Positions 48,051 through 56,612 of a DNA stretch of 64,000 nucleotides are shown here, one piece after another. The notes under the pieces are model-generated. The model did not search any database. It was not told the origin of the DNA and saw only the letters and a program-made list of their open reading frames with translations. Origin of the DNA: Sulfuricurvum sp. (GTDB lineage Bacteria; Campylobacterota; Campylobacteria; Campylobacterales; Sulfurimonadaceae); assembly GCA_030693335.1 (NCBI GenBank), contig JAUYAU010000003.1, forward strand, positions 1-64,000. Reading direction: 5' to 3'. The position numbers were made by a program, and so were the translations under genes. Position 1 is the first letter of the stretch; every line of letters starts with the position of its first letter.

Positions 48051-48790
48051 ATTTAGAAATTCCCAGATTAAGAGTTTTTGCTGGTCCAAATGGTAGTGGA
48101 AAAAGTACCATAAAAGATGTAATAAATAACGAACTTTTAGGAATTTATATAAATCCTGATGACATTGAAAAAGAGTTAAAAGAATATGGATTCTTGAATT
48201 TTGGACATTATGAAGTCAAAACCACAAAAGAAGAAGTCATAAACTTTTTTGAAAACTCCGCCCTTTTAAAAAATACTGATATGTTAGATGAGATTAAGTG
48301 GCTTAAATTTAATGATGATAAGTTAATTTTTTCTGATGTTGAGATAAACTCATATTATGCTTCTGTGTGTGCTGATTTTATACGAAGAAAACTTTTGGAA
48401 CAAAGAAAATCTTTTACATTTGAAACAGTTATGAGCTCTTATGATAAAGTGGAATTGTTAAAATTATCAAAAAAATTAGACTATAGAAACTATCTTTACT
48501 ATGTGGCTACTAGTGACCCTTTAATCAATGTATCAAGAGTTAAGAATAGAGTAAAGTTCAAAGGGCATAGTGTTCCAGAAGATAAAATTGTAAGTAGATA
48601 TTATAAAACATTGGACAATCTAAAAGACGCTGTAAAGCTTTCAGACAGAGCCTATATATTTGATAATTCAACCCATGAAAGAACATGGATATGTGAAGTA
48701 ACAAATGGATGCGATGTTGAGATTAAAGTTGAGAATATACCTCATTGGGTAGATAAATATTTGTTGAACAAAGAAGAAAACAATGGATAA
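48047..48790 (+). CDS. Zeta toxin family P-loop kinase
   Basis: A 247-residue protein. Walker A is FAGPNGSGKST (residues 11-21), then YINPDDIEKELKEYG, SFTFETVMSS, and RVKNRVKFKGHSVPEDKIVSRYYKTLDNL, the pattern of zeta/PezT-type kinases that phosphorylate UDP-N-acetylglucosamine and block wall synthesis. Some family members are solitary and harmless. Base composition is A+T-rich against gmd. Its end overlaps the next gene (fcl/colC) by 8 nt, so the pair is built into the operon. Confidence 0.82.
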   Translation: MNLEIPRLRVFAGPNGSGKSTIKDVINNELLGIYINPDDIEKELKEYGFLNFGHYEVKTTKEEVINFFENSALLKNTDMLDEIKWLKFNDDKLIFSDVEINSYYASVCADFIRRKLLEQRKSFTFETVMSSYDKVELLKLSKKLDYRNYLYYVATSDPLINVSRVKNRVKFKGHSVPEDKIVSRYYKTLDNLKDAVKLSDRAYIFDNSTHERTWICEVTNGCDVEIKVENIPHWVDKYLLNKEENNG

Positions 48791-49715
48791 AAACAGTAAA
48801 GTATTAATTACCGGTTCAAACGGGATGGTAGGACGAAACATAGCGGAGTTTTCGAAATCAGTAAACTATGTACTTCTAACTCCATCGAGCAAAGAGTTAA
48901 ATCTATTAGATAGGACTAGTGTTGATAACTATATCAAGCAGCATTCTCCAGACTTGGTCATCCACTGTGCAGGAATAGTGGGTGGAATTCAAGCCAATAT
49001 TGCCCAGCCGGTAAAGTTTTTGGTTGATAATACGCAGATGGGGATTAATATCATCATGGCTGCATATGATGCTGGAATCACCAAATTTATCAATATGAGC
49101 AGCTCTTGCATGTATCCACGACATGCACAAAACCCTCTCTCAGAAGAACTGATTCTTAAAGGTGAATTAGAACCCACCAATGAAGGGTATGCGATTGCAA
49201 AAATCACGAGTACACGCCTGTGCGAATACATCCATCGTGAAGACTCTCATTATCAGTATAAAACGATAATCCCTTGCAACCTATATGGAAAGTACGATAA
49301 ATTTGATCCTAAACACTCTCACATGATCCCCGCCGTCATCAAAAAAATAGCCGATGCAAAAAATGAAGGTAAAAAGACAATTGACATTTGGGGGGACGGA
49401 GAAGCGCGACGTGAGTTTATGTATGTAGAAGACTTAGCCGATTTCGTCTATTATGCCATTGAAAACTTTAATCAAATGCCGCAAAACATCAATGTCGGGT
49501 TGGGGCATGATTATAGCATCAATGAATATTACAAAGCAATTGCAAAAGTAATCGGATTTGATGGCAAATTTATTCATGATCTATCCAAACCTATCGGAAT
49601 GAAACAAAAACTTATTGATGACACAAAGCTGAAAGCATTCGGCTGGAAACACGAGACATCACTAGATGATGGAATTGAAAAAACATTAAATTATTATCAT
49701 GAGGTCATATCATAA
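48783..49715 (+). CDS. GDP-L-fucose/GDP-L-colitose synthase (epimerase-reductase)
   Basis: A 310-residue SDR of the Fcl/ColC family. ITGSNGMVGRNIAEF is the nucleotide loop, AGIVGGIQANIAQP and SSCMYPRHAQNPLSE hold the active-site Ser/Cys, and EPTNEGYAIAKI the YxxxK pair. Fcl reduces GDP-4-keto-6-deoxymannose to GDP-fucose; ColC does the same on the 3-deoxy sugar. The next gene is ColD-like, so ColC is the likelier role, but both activities share the fold. The ATG lies inside the zeta-like gene. Confidence 0.88.
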   Translation: MDKNSKVLITGSNGMVGRNIAEFSKSVNYVLLTPSSKELNLLDRTSVDNYIKQHSPDLVIHCAGIVGGIQANIAQPVKFLVDNTQMGINIIMAAYDAGITKFINMSSSCMYPRHAQNPLSEELILKGELEPTNEGYAIAKITSTRLCEYIHREDSHYQYKTIIPCNLYGKYDKFDPKHSHMIPAVIKKIADAKNEGKKTIDIWGDGEARREFMYVEDLADFVYYAIENFNQMPQNINVGLGHDYSINEYYKAIAKVIGFDGKFIHDLSKPIGMKQKLIDDTKLKAFGWKHETSLDDGIEKTLNYYHEVIS

Positions 49716-50872
49716 TGAACTATCCACTAGCCACATCCACATGGGATGATAAAGAATTAGCCGCTATTCAGTCTGTTATTGATAAAGATATGTACACAAT
49801 GGGCGATAGTGTCAAGCAATTCGAGGAGGATTTTTGTAAATTTTTGAACAAAAAATATTGTGTTATGGTTAGCTCAGGTTCGACGGCTAATCTAATAGCA
49901 ACAGCAGCACTTTTTTACACCAAAAATCCAAAACTCAAACGTGGTGATGAAGTCATCGTTCCAGCCGTATCGTGGTCAACCACGTACTATCCTCTCCATC
50001 AGTATGGTCTAAAACTAAAATTTGTCGATATTGACCTCGAAACGCTCAATTATGACCTCGAAGCTCTTGCTTCTGCGATCACTGACAAGACGAAGATGAT
50101 TATGGTGGTAAATCTTTTGGGAAATCCCAATGACTTTGATGCTATCAATGCCATGATAAAAGACAAAGATATCGTTTTATTGGAAGACAACTGCGAATCC
50201 ATGGGAGCTGAGTACCAAGGAAAACAAGCAGGAACGTTTGGAATTATGGGGACATTTTCCACATTTTTCTCTCACCACATGGCAACAATGGAAGGCGGAT
50301 TTGTAACGACAGATGATGAAGAACTCTATCATATTCTTCTGTCTCTGCGAGCACATGGTTGGACACGAAATCTTCCAAAAGACAATAAAGTATGCACTAA
50401 AAGTGATGATTGGTTCGAAGAATCATTTCGATTTGTCCTTCCAGGATACAATGTACGACCGGTAGAGATGAGTGGAGCAATAGGGATTGAACAACTTAAA
50501 AAGCTTCCTGGATTCATAACTCAGCGAAGAGAAAATGCAAAACTGTTTCAAAAACTTTTTGAAAACCATCCAGATTTTATCCTTCAAAAAGAGATAAGTG
50601 ATAGTTCGTGGTTTGGCTTTTCATTTATCATCAAACCTACATCAAATCTCAAAAGAGTAGATATTGTCCAAAAACTGATGGAGAATAATATTGATTGCCG
50701 TCCGATTGTTACAGGTAACTTTACGCGTAACGAAGTGATGAAATACTTCGACTATGAGATACATGGTGAACTCAAAAATGCCGATTACCTTCATGAAAAT
50801 GGATTTTTTATAGGGAATCATCAGATTAATTTAGCAAAAGAAATTCAATTTTTAAAAGAAATTTTGAAATGA
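49715..50872 (+). CDS. colD: GDP-4-keto-6-deoxymannose 3-dehydratase (ColD-like)
   Basis: A 385-residue DegT/DnrJ-fold PLP/PMP enzyme. Where aminotransferases have the Schiff-base lysine, this has a histidine pair at 187-188 in FSTFFSHHMATMEGG; the same substitution marks ColD and the E1 dehydrases, which remove the C3 hydroxyl with pyridoxamine phosphate. The SSGSTANL phosphate site and LLEDNCESMGAEY are kept. With gmd and the Fcl/ColC gene it gives a full route to GDP-colitose. Confidence 0.85.
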   Translation: MNYPLATSTWDDKELAAIQSVIDKDMYTMGDSVKQFEEDFCKFLNKKYCVMVSSGSTANLIATAALFYTKNPKLKRGDEVIVPAVSWSTTYYPLHQYGLKLKFVDIDLETLNYDLEALASAITDKTKMIMVVNLLGNPNDFDAINAMIKDKDIVLLEDNCESMGAEYQGKQAGTFGIMGTFSTFFSHHMATMEGGFVTTDDEELYHILLSLRAHGWTRNLPKDNKVCTKSDDWFEESFRFVLPGYNVRPVEMSGAIGIEQLKKLPGFITQRRENAKLFQKLFENHPDFILQKEISDSSWFGFSFIIKPTSNLKRVDIVQKLMENNIDCRPIVTGNFTRNEVMKYFDYEIHGELKNADYLHENGFFIGNHQINLAKEIQFLKEILK

Positions 50873-51762
50873 TTATCGTAAAACCAGTTGGTGGGCTAAC
50901 CAGTCAGATGCACAAATATGCTATGGGCAAAGCATTATCCCTAAAGCACGATGTTCCGTTAAAGCTGGATCTTTCGTGGTTTGAAGATACTCAAAAAACA
51001 GATACACCTTGGCCATACCAACTTGATTATTTCCATATTAATGCACAAATAGCTACATTTGATGAGATAAAGAGTTTAAAGGGAAGCAATTTTTTCAACA
51101 CTTGGGCCAGACGTATCAAGAGATATATTGGTATTAATCTTTACAAAAAAACATATATAAATCAAAGTTTTTTATCTAAAGAAAACTTTCTTAAGTTAGG
51201 TCCAAATACATACCTAGAAGGGGAATGGGCTGGATTTGAGTATTTTTCAGAATACAAAAAAGAAATACTTGATGAATTGAGCCTTAAAATCCCACTCAGC
51301 TTGAAGACTCAAGAACACTTGGCTAAAATTAAGAATGAAAATTCCGTCTCAATGCATATTCGCAGAGGTGATTATGTATTCAATCCTGAAGCAGCAAAAT
51401 TTCACGCTATTTGTTCATCAGACTACTATCAAGAAGCGATAGACTATATTACAGAACGATTACCCGATATAAAACTTTATATCTTTTCAGATGATATAGC
51501 TTGGACAAAAGAACATTTACATTTTGATCTAGATACAATATATGTAGAAAATACCCAAAACTATGAAGACTTAGAATTGATGGCTGCGTGTAAACATAAT
51601 ATTATGGCAAATAGTGGCTTTAGCCTATGGGGTGCATGGATGAATCAAAACCCATCTAAAATTGTCATAAGCCCAACCGTATGGGTTTTTGACACAAACA
51701 TCAATCAAAAGATTCTCGATTCTTATCAAAATCAAAATTTTATTTTAATCGGGCCTACATAA
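50869..51762 (+). CDS. GT11 family alpha-1,2-fucosyl/colitosyltransferase (divergent)
   Basis: A 297-residue GT11 enzyme. The C-terminal SMHIRRGDYV GDP-binding motif and IMANSGFSLWGAWM are diagnostic. The N-terminal motif GGLTSQMHKYAMGKAL departs from the usual GGLGNQMFQYA. GT11 includes the colitosyltransferase WbgN of E. coli O55, so this gene, ATGA-coupled to colD, is the best candidate for adding the predicted colitose. Confidence 0.85.
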   Translation: MIIVKPVGGLTSQMHKYAMGKALSLKHDVPLKLDLSWFEDTQKTDTPWPYQLDYFHINAQIATFDEIKSLKGSNFFNTWARRIKRYIGINLYKKTYINQSFLSKENFLKLGPNTYLEGEWAGFEYFSEYKKEILDELSLKIPLSLKTQEHLAKIKNENSVSMHIRRGDYVFNPEAAKFHAICSSDYYQEAIDYITERLPDIKLYIFSDDIAWTKEHLHFDLDTIYVENTQNYEDLELMAACKHNIMANSGFSLWGAWMNQNPSKIVISPTVWVFDTNINQKILDSYQNQNFILIGPT

Positions 51763-52172
51763 TGGCTAACTATAGATTAATTAACTTTAAAACCCTCGGA
51801 GATGAAAGAGGCTCATTGATCGCTATAGAACAAGGGTATAATACACCTTTTGAAATAAAAAGAGTATACTATATTTTTGAGACAAAAGCTGAAGTCGAAA
51901 GAGGTTTTCATGCTCATATTAATCTAAAGCAAATGGCCATAGCTGTAAAAGGAAGCTGTACTTTTGTACTTGATAATGGGAAAAAAAGAGAGGAAATCAA
52001 ACTAACTAATCCGAATCAAGGTCTTTTCATTCAAGGCCTTATTTGGAGAGAAATGAAAGACTTCAGCACCGACTGTGTTCTAATCGTACTAGCTAGTGAA
52101 CATTATAATGAAGGTGATTATATTAGAAACTATGATGAGTTCTTAAAGGAAGTTGAAAATGCAAAAAAATAA
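51762..52172 (+). CDS. FdtA/QdtA-type dTDP-hexulose 3,4-ketoisomerase
   Basis: A 136-residue cupin. LGDERGSLIAIEQGYNTPFEIKRVYYIF and RGFHAHINLKQMAIAVKGS (histidine-containing active site) match FdtA and WxcM-type isomerases, which move the keto group of dTDP-4-keto-6-deoxyglucose from C4 to C3. The product is aminated by an FdtB-like enzyme, encoded at 56.6 kb. RmlA and RmlB, needed for the substrate, are not in the window. Confidence 0.85.
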   Translation: MANYRLINFKTLGDERGSLIAIEQGYNTPFEIKRVYYIFETKAEVERGFHAHINLKQMAIAVKGSCTFVLDNGKKREEIKLTNPNQGLFIQGLIWREMKDFSTDCVLIVLASEHYNEGDYIRNYDEFLKEVENAKK

Positions 52173-52836
52173 GAAAATCATTATTGTGGGCTCCGGCGAA
52201 ACCGGGCTTATTGCCTATGAATATTTCCAATTTGATTCAGAATATGAAGTAGTAGCCTTTAGCGTAAACGAACAATATATTACAGAGCATGAGATCAACA
52301 ACCTTCCGGTCATTGCCTTTGAAACTTTAGAAGCACAATATTCACCTGATGAATATGAAGTTTATGTAGCCATCAGTTCCGGAAAACTCAATAGAAATAG
52401 AACTAAAGTTTACACTGAAGCAAAAGCAAAAGGCTACCGATGTGCAACCTATATCAGCTCAAAAGCTTTCATTTGGAGAAATGTAGAAATCGGTGAAAAT
52501 TGCTTTATTTTTGAAGACAATACTCTTCAGCCTTTTGTCAAAATTGGAAATAATGTAACTTTATGGAGCGGAAATCACATTGGGCATAATACGATCATCC
52601 ATGACAACTGTTTTATCTCTTCTCATTGTGTCATCTCAGGCTTTTGTGAAATAGGAGAAAATAGTTTTTTAGGCGTAAACTGTACTATTGAAAATAATGT
52701 AAAAATAGCAAAGGATAATTTTATTGGTGCAGGTGCATTGATACAAAAAGATACGGTGGTGAAAGGGCTTTATCAAACTTTACAAACCGAATTATCCAAA
52801 GTCGATACACATAGATTATTTAGAGTCAAAGGATAA
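52159..52836 (+). CDS. NeuD/PglD-like left-handed beta-helix acyltransferase
   Basis: About 225 residues: an N-terminal Rossmann-like part (KKIIIVGSGETGLIAYEYF) and a hexapeptide-repeat helix (VEIGENCFIFEDN to FIGAGALIQKDT) with catalytic His in SGNHIGHNTIIHD. Such enzymes N- or O-acetylate nucleotide sugars. The place after the ketoisomerase suggests acetylation of the 3-amino sugar. ATG at 52159 with AGGA 8 nt upstream, overlapping the previous gene by 14 nt. Confidence 0.8.
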   Translation: MQKNKKIIIVGSGETGLIAYEYFQFDSEYEVVAFSVNEQYITEHEINNLPVIAFETLEAQYSPDEYEVYVAISSGKLNRNRTKVYTEAKAKGYRCATYISSKAFIWRNVEIGENCFIFEDNTLQPFVKIGNNVTLWSGNHIGHNTIIHDNCFISSHCVISGFCEIGENSFLGVNCTIENNVKIAKDNFIGAGALIQKDTVVKGLYQTLQTELSKVDTHRLFRVKG

Positions 52837-52838
52837 AA

Positions 52839-53690
52839 ATGTCAAAGTATGGTCTTCTGAATCAAACTATCTGTAACAATATCGCTGAACAAAAAGCTGA
52901 AGAGATAGTTTATAAAGGCTTCTGTATAGTCGATGATGTGTTAGCATCTGATCAATTAGATTCACTAAGAACAAAACTTGATATGGTTTATCAGAAACAA
53001 GTTGATATTTTAGGGGAAGAATTACTTGATACCATTAGAGATGGTTTAGTCGCTCGCAATGTTCTTTGCCATGACAATACATTTGTGGAATTATTATCAT
53101 TGCCACCTATTGTTGATGTATTAAAAAAAGCATTAGGTGAAAAATATATCTTGATTGCTCAAAATGGTATTATTAACAAAAGTAAACAAGATCATTATCA
53201 AAGAAACTGGCATCGCGATTTTGCTTATCAAAACTACATGTGTAGTGAACCATTGGGGATAAATGTGATGATTGCCTTAGATGATTTTACCGTTGAAAGT
53301 GGAGCAACAGAAGTTGTACCATTAAGTCATAAGTTCGTCCAAATTCCTTCAGAGGAGTATATTCGAAAAAATAGTATTTCTGCATGTGTAAAAGCTGGAT
53401 CTGCAATCATATTTGACAGTATTTTATTGCATAAAGCGGGTATGAATACTTCTGATGACATTTTGGTTCGAAGAGGCATAAATCATATATATGGGAAGCC
53501 TATGATGAGACAAACAATAGATATCCCAAAAGCATTAGGTGGAAAATTTAAAGAAGATCCCCATTTGAATACTGTATTAGGTTATGAGTTTGAAAGCTTT
53601 TCATCTGATATTGAATGGAGACAGTTTAAATATGAACAATTTAAAATGAATTCATTTAAACATAGACTGGACGAAAAACCTTTATATTGA
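52839..53690 (+). CDS. Phytanoyl-CoA dioxygenase (PhyH) family Fe(II)/2-oxoglutarate oxygenase
   Basis: A 283-residue PhyH-type enzyme. Iron ligands are H125 and D127 (NWHRDFAY) and H198 (ILLHKAG), with R211/R212 for 2-oxoglutarate; LDDFTVESGATEVVPLSHK is the family block. It probably hydroxylates or oxidises a sugar or a lipid-linked intermediate, an uncommon activity in O-antigen loci. The substrate cannot be inferred. Confidence 0.82.
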   Translation: MSKYGLLNQTICNNIAEQKAEEIVYKGFCIVDDVLASDQLDSLRTKLDMVYQKQVDILGEELLDTIRDGLVARNVLCHDNTFVELLSLPPIVDVLKKALGEKYILIAQNGIINKSKQDHYQRNWHRDFAYQNYMCSEPLGINVMIALDDFTVESGATEVVPLSHKFVQIPSEEYIRKNSISACVKAGSAIIFDSILLHKAGMNTSDDILVRRGINHIYGKPMMRQTIDIPKALGGKFKEDPHLNTVLGYEFESFSSDIEWRQFKYEQFKMNSFKHRLDEKPLY

Positions 53691-53706
53691 CAAGGACATA
53701 ACTTTT

Positions 53707-54756
53707 ATGTACACAAAAAATTTGCAAGAAATATCTTTACATTTGCCGCAAGCAAAAAAAATCATTATTTATGGAGCAGGATGGACTGGAAGAAAATTTT
53801 ATTATCTATTAAAGATTTTAAATAAAGAGATAGAATATTTTATTGATGATACTATTGAAGATATTCTTTTAAAAAAAAAGATTAGTTCACTAACTAATAC
53901 AATAAAGAGAGAAAAAGACATAAGTCAACATCCTGTCTTAATCGCAACACCTAATAAGAATGGCATCAATATTATTAGTGAAAAGTTACATCAATACACA
54001 TCTAATGTCGTATCTTTTAATGAAAGATTTTTTGAGTTATTAGATAGTATCGATTTATTTGAAGTACATAAGCACATTGACACTTACATTAACTATTTTG
54101 AGCCGAATGATTTTAAAGATGCTATTCAAAACGGTTATCTTCTTAACAACTGTAATTATAACTATAAAGTTAATGAAGACGTAATGTATTTTTATAATCA
54201 TATTAGATTAAGACAACATGATAACGTACTTGATTGCGGAGCTTCCTGTAAAAAATATGGACATAATAGCGCATTAGATTTTGTCAAATATACTGATGGT
54301 GAAATTATTTGTTTTGAGCCAAATGTTAGTAGCTTCAAAGAATTAAAAGATGAAGTAAAAGAGTTTAAAAATATCATCGTACACAATATAGCTTTAGGCA
54401 ATGAAAATAAAACAGTTAAACTCCATGGACAAAATCAAAGTTCTTATATATCTGAATATGGTGAAGGAGAAGAAGTTGAATTAGTTAAAGTAGATAGCTT
54501 TCTAAAAGACAAAAAAATTGATTTTATTAAAATGGATATTCAAGGTTATGAAATGGAGGTCTTGAGGGGGAGTATTGAAACTATCAAAAAAAACAAGCCT
54601 ATTCTTTCTTTATCAGCTTACCATCTGGAAGATGACATATCTAATATTGTAAATTTTATAATCTCTCTTGATATGAACTATAAAATGTATCTTGTGAATA
54701 ATGAAGGGTTCTTTTGGGATGGCGTAAAAGTAATAGCAAAAGTTGAAGCAAAATGA
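53707..54756 (+). CDS. FkbM family methyltransferase with N-terminal nucleotide-binding domain
   Basis: A 349-residue protein. Residues 1-120 form a Rossmann-like part (KKIIIYGAGWTGRKFYYLL). The rest is an FkbM SAM methyltransferase: DNVLDCGASCKKYGHNSA is motif I, GEIICFEPNVSSFKEL motif II, and LKDKKIDFIKMDIQGYEMEVLRG the conserved acidic motif. It likely O-methylates a sugar. A run of nine A at 53871-53879 could cause slippage. A+T-rich. Confidence 0.82.
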   Translation: MYTKNLQEISLHLPQAKKIIIYGAGWTGRKFYYLLKILNKEIEYFIDDTIEDILLKKKISSLTNTIKREKDISQHPVLIATPNKNGINIISEKLHQYTSNVVSFNERFFELLDSIDLFEVHKHIDTYINYFEPNDFKDAIQNGYLLNNCNYNYKVNEDVMYFYNHIRLRQHDNVLDCGASCKKYGHNSALDFVKYTDGEIICFEPNVSSFKELKDEVKEFKNIIVHNIALGNENKTVKLHGQNQSSYISEYGEGEEVELVKVDSFLKDKKIDFIKMDIQGYEMEVLRGSIETIKKNKPILSLSAYHLEDDISNIVNFIISLDMNYKMYLVNNEGFFWDGVKVIAKVEAK

Positions 54757-55673
54757 ATTGGGAAAAAAAAGGTTTAATATACGAGTCTCCTAAAGACGGG
54801 AGCTGGAGAGACAACTCAGCACTCACTCCTACAGCATTTGTATTAAATGAAAATGTCATCAGAGTATATGCAAGCTTTAGAGACGCTTTAGGAATAGGTC
54901 GCATAGGTTACGTTGATGTTGATGCTAATAACCCAGGCAAGATTCTAAAAGTTTCAGAAAGCCCCGTGTTAGATATTGGTGCAAATGGAATGTTCGACGA
55001 CAATGGAGTCATTTTGGGCGATTTGATCCGAATGAACAATAAAATTTACATGTATTATGTAGGCTTTCAACTCGTCAACAAAGCCAAGTTTTTAGCTTAT
55101 AGCGGTTTGGCAATTAGCGAGGATAATGGAGAAACTTTTCAAAGATATAAAAAAACACCTATTATGGACAGAGAAGATGAAGCACTATATATCAGAGCGA
55201 TACATTCTGTAATTTACGAAGACAATAAATTCAAATTTTGGTATGCGACAGGAAGTGGATGGGAGAAAATCAATGGTATAGATTTCCCTCAATATGACAT
55301 AAACTATATTGAATCAGATGACGGAATTCATTTCAATGAACATGGAATGAAATGTATTCAAAATAATAAAGCTAATTTAGAATACAGGATTGGACGACCA
55401 AGGATTTATAAAAAAGATGATGCTTATATAATGAATTTTACTTATGGGACTACTAACGACAAATATATGGCAGGGCAGGCCTTATCAAAAGATGGCATTC
55501 ATTGGAATAGAGATGATAAAACATTAGGGATCAAACTATCGGAAGGCGGATGGGATTCCATTCATCTAAGTTATCCCTCAGTTATAAAAATGAAAAATAA
55601 AACATATATGTTTTATAACGGCAATAACATGGGTCAAAATGGTTTTGGATACGCTGAATTGGTTGAAGACTAA
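54753..55673 (+). CDS. Five-bladed beta-propeller, glycosidase-like protein
   Basis: A 306-residue soluble protein with the repeated blade pattern of GH32/43/62/130-type propellers: GSWRDNSALTPTAFVLNENVIRVYASFRD, RMNNKIYMYYVGFQ, IYEDNKFKFWYATGSGW, RIGRPRIYKKDDAYIMNFTYG, IKMKNKTYMFYNGNN. No signal peptide, so cytoplasmic. A hydrolase, phosphorylase or sugar-binding role are all possible. ATGA overlap with the FkbM gene; a run of eight A lies at codons 4-6. Confidence 0.7.
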   Translation: MNWEKKGLIYESPKDGSWRDNSALTPTAFVLNENVIRVYASFRDALGIGRIGYVDVDANNPGKILKVSESPVLDIGANGMFDDNGVILGDLIRMNNKIYMYYVGFQLVNKAKFLAYSGLAISEDNGETFQRYKKTPIMDREDEALYIRAIHSVIYEDNKFKFWYATGSGWEKINGIDFPQYDINYIESDDGIHFNEHGMKCIQNNKANLEYRIGRPRIYKKDDAYIMNFTYGTTNDKYMAGQALSKDGIHWNRDDKTLGIKLSEGGWDSIHLSYPSVIKMKNKTYMFYNGNNMGQNGFGYAELVED

Positions 55674-56612
55674 ATGAACGTAATAAAATATACGTCAGAA
55701 TATAAAAAAATATGGGATGAATTTGTAAAAAATTCAAAAAATGGTCATTTCTTTTTTCAAAGAGATTATATAGAATATCATAGTGATCGATTTGAAGATT
55801 TTTCATTACTTTGTTTTGATGAAACTGAAAAATTAATCGCCGTTTTACCTGCAAATATAAAAGATAAAATTTTGTATGCTCATCAAGGGCTTACATTTGG
55901 CGGTTTTTTGATTGGTGATAAAATGAAAACAGAGACTATGTTGGATATTTTTGAAGCTTTAAAAGAGTTTTTAAAAAAAGAAAAGATCAATAAGCTTGTA
56001 TATAAATGTATTCCCCATATTTACCATATAAAGCCCTCCGAAGAAGATAGATATGCCCTCTTTAGAAATGATGCAAAATTGATTAGACGAGATGTGACTT
56101 CTACGATAGATTTAACTGAGCTAGTTAGATATTCAAAAGGTAGAAAGTGGACTATAAGCAAAGCAAAAAAAGAAGCGCTAGAAACTTTTGAATCAGATGA
56201 TTATGAAGCATTTTGGCAACTTTTGACCAATGTTTTAGAATCAAATCATGAAGTAAAACCTGTACATACCTTAGAAGAAATAAAAAAACTTGCCTATCTA
56301 TTTCCAAAAAATATAAAACTTTATTTGTCTAGGAAAGACACTCAAATAATTTCCGGTGCATTGATTTATGAAAATCAAAAGATTGTGCACACTCAGTATT
56401 TAGCCAATAGCAAAGAAGGAAGAGAACTAGGCGCATTGGATTTATTGCTAGATTACCTGATTCAAAACATTTATAAAGATAAAAAATATTTTGATTTTGG
56501 CATATCAAACGAAGACGCAGGAAGATATTTAAATACCGGTCTTATCGCACAAAAAGAGGGCTTTGGAGCAAGAGCTGTAGTACATGATTTTTACGAATTG
56601 GAAATAAAATGA
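55674..56612 (+). CDS. FemAB/GNAT-like acyltransferase
   Basis: A 312-residue protein. N-terminal [29 protein letters not shown] and C-terminal [49 protein letters not shown] follow the two-GNAT-domain FemAB/BioF2-like pattern. These transfer amino acids or acyl groups to sugars or peptides. It abuts the propeller gene and overlaps the FdtB-like gene. The donor is unknown. Confidence 0.72.
   Translation: MNVIKYTSEYKKIWDEFVKNSKNGHFFFQRDYIEYHSDRFEDFSLLCFDETEKLIAVLPANIKDKILYAHQGLTFGGFLIGDKMKTETMLDIFEALKEFLKKEKINKLVYKCIPHIYHIKPSEEDRYALFRNDAKLIRRDVTSTIDLTELVRYSKGRKWTISKAKKEALETFESDDYEAFWQLLTNVLESNHEVKPVHTLEEIKKLAYLFPKNIKLYLSRKDTQIISGALIYENQKIVHTQYLANSKEGRELGALDLLLDYLIQNIYKDKKYFDFGISNEDAGRYLNTGLIAQKEGFGARAVVHDFYELEIK

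Noticed and set aside
49715-50872. Perosamine-type aminotransferase
   Set aside because: The Schiff-base lysine is replaced by histidine, which fits ColD-type dehydration and not transamination.
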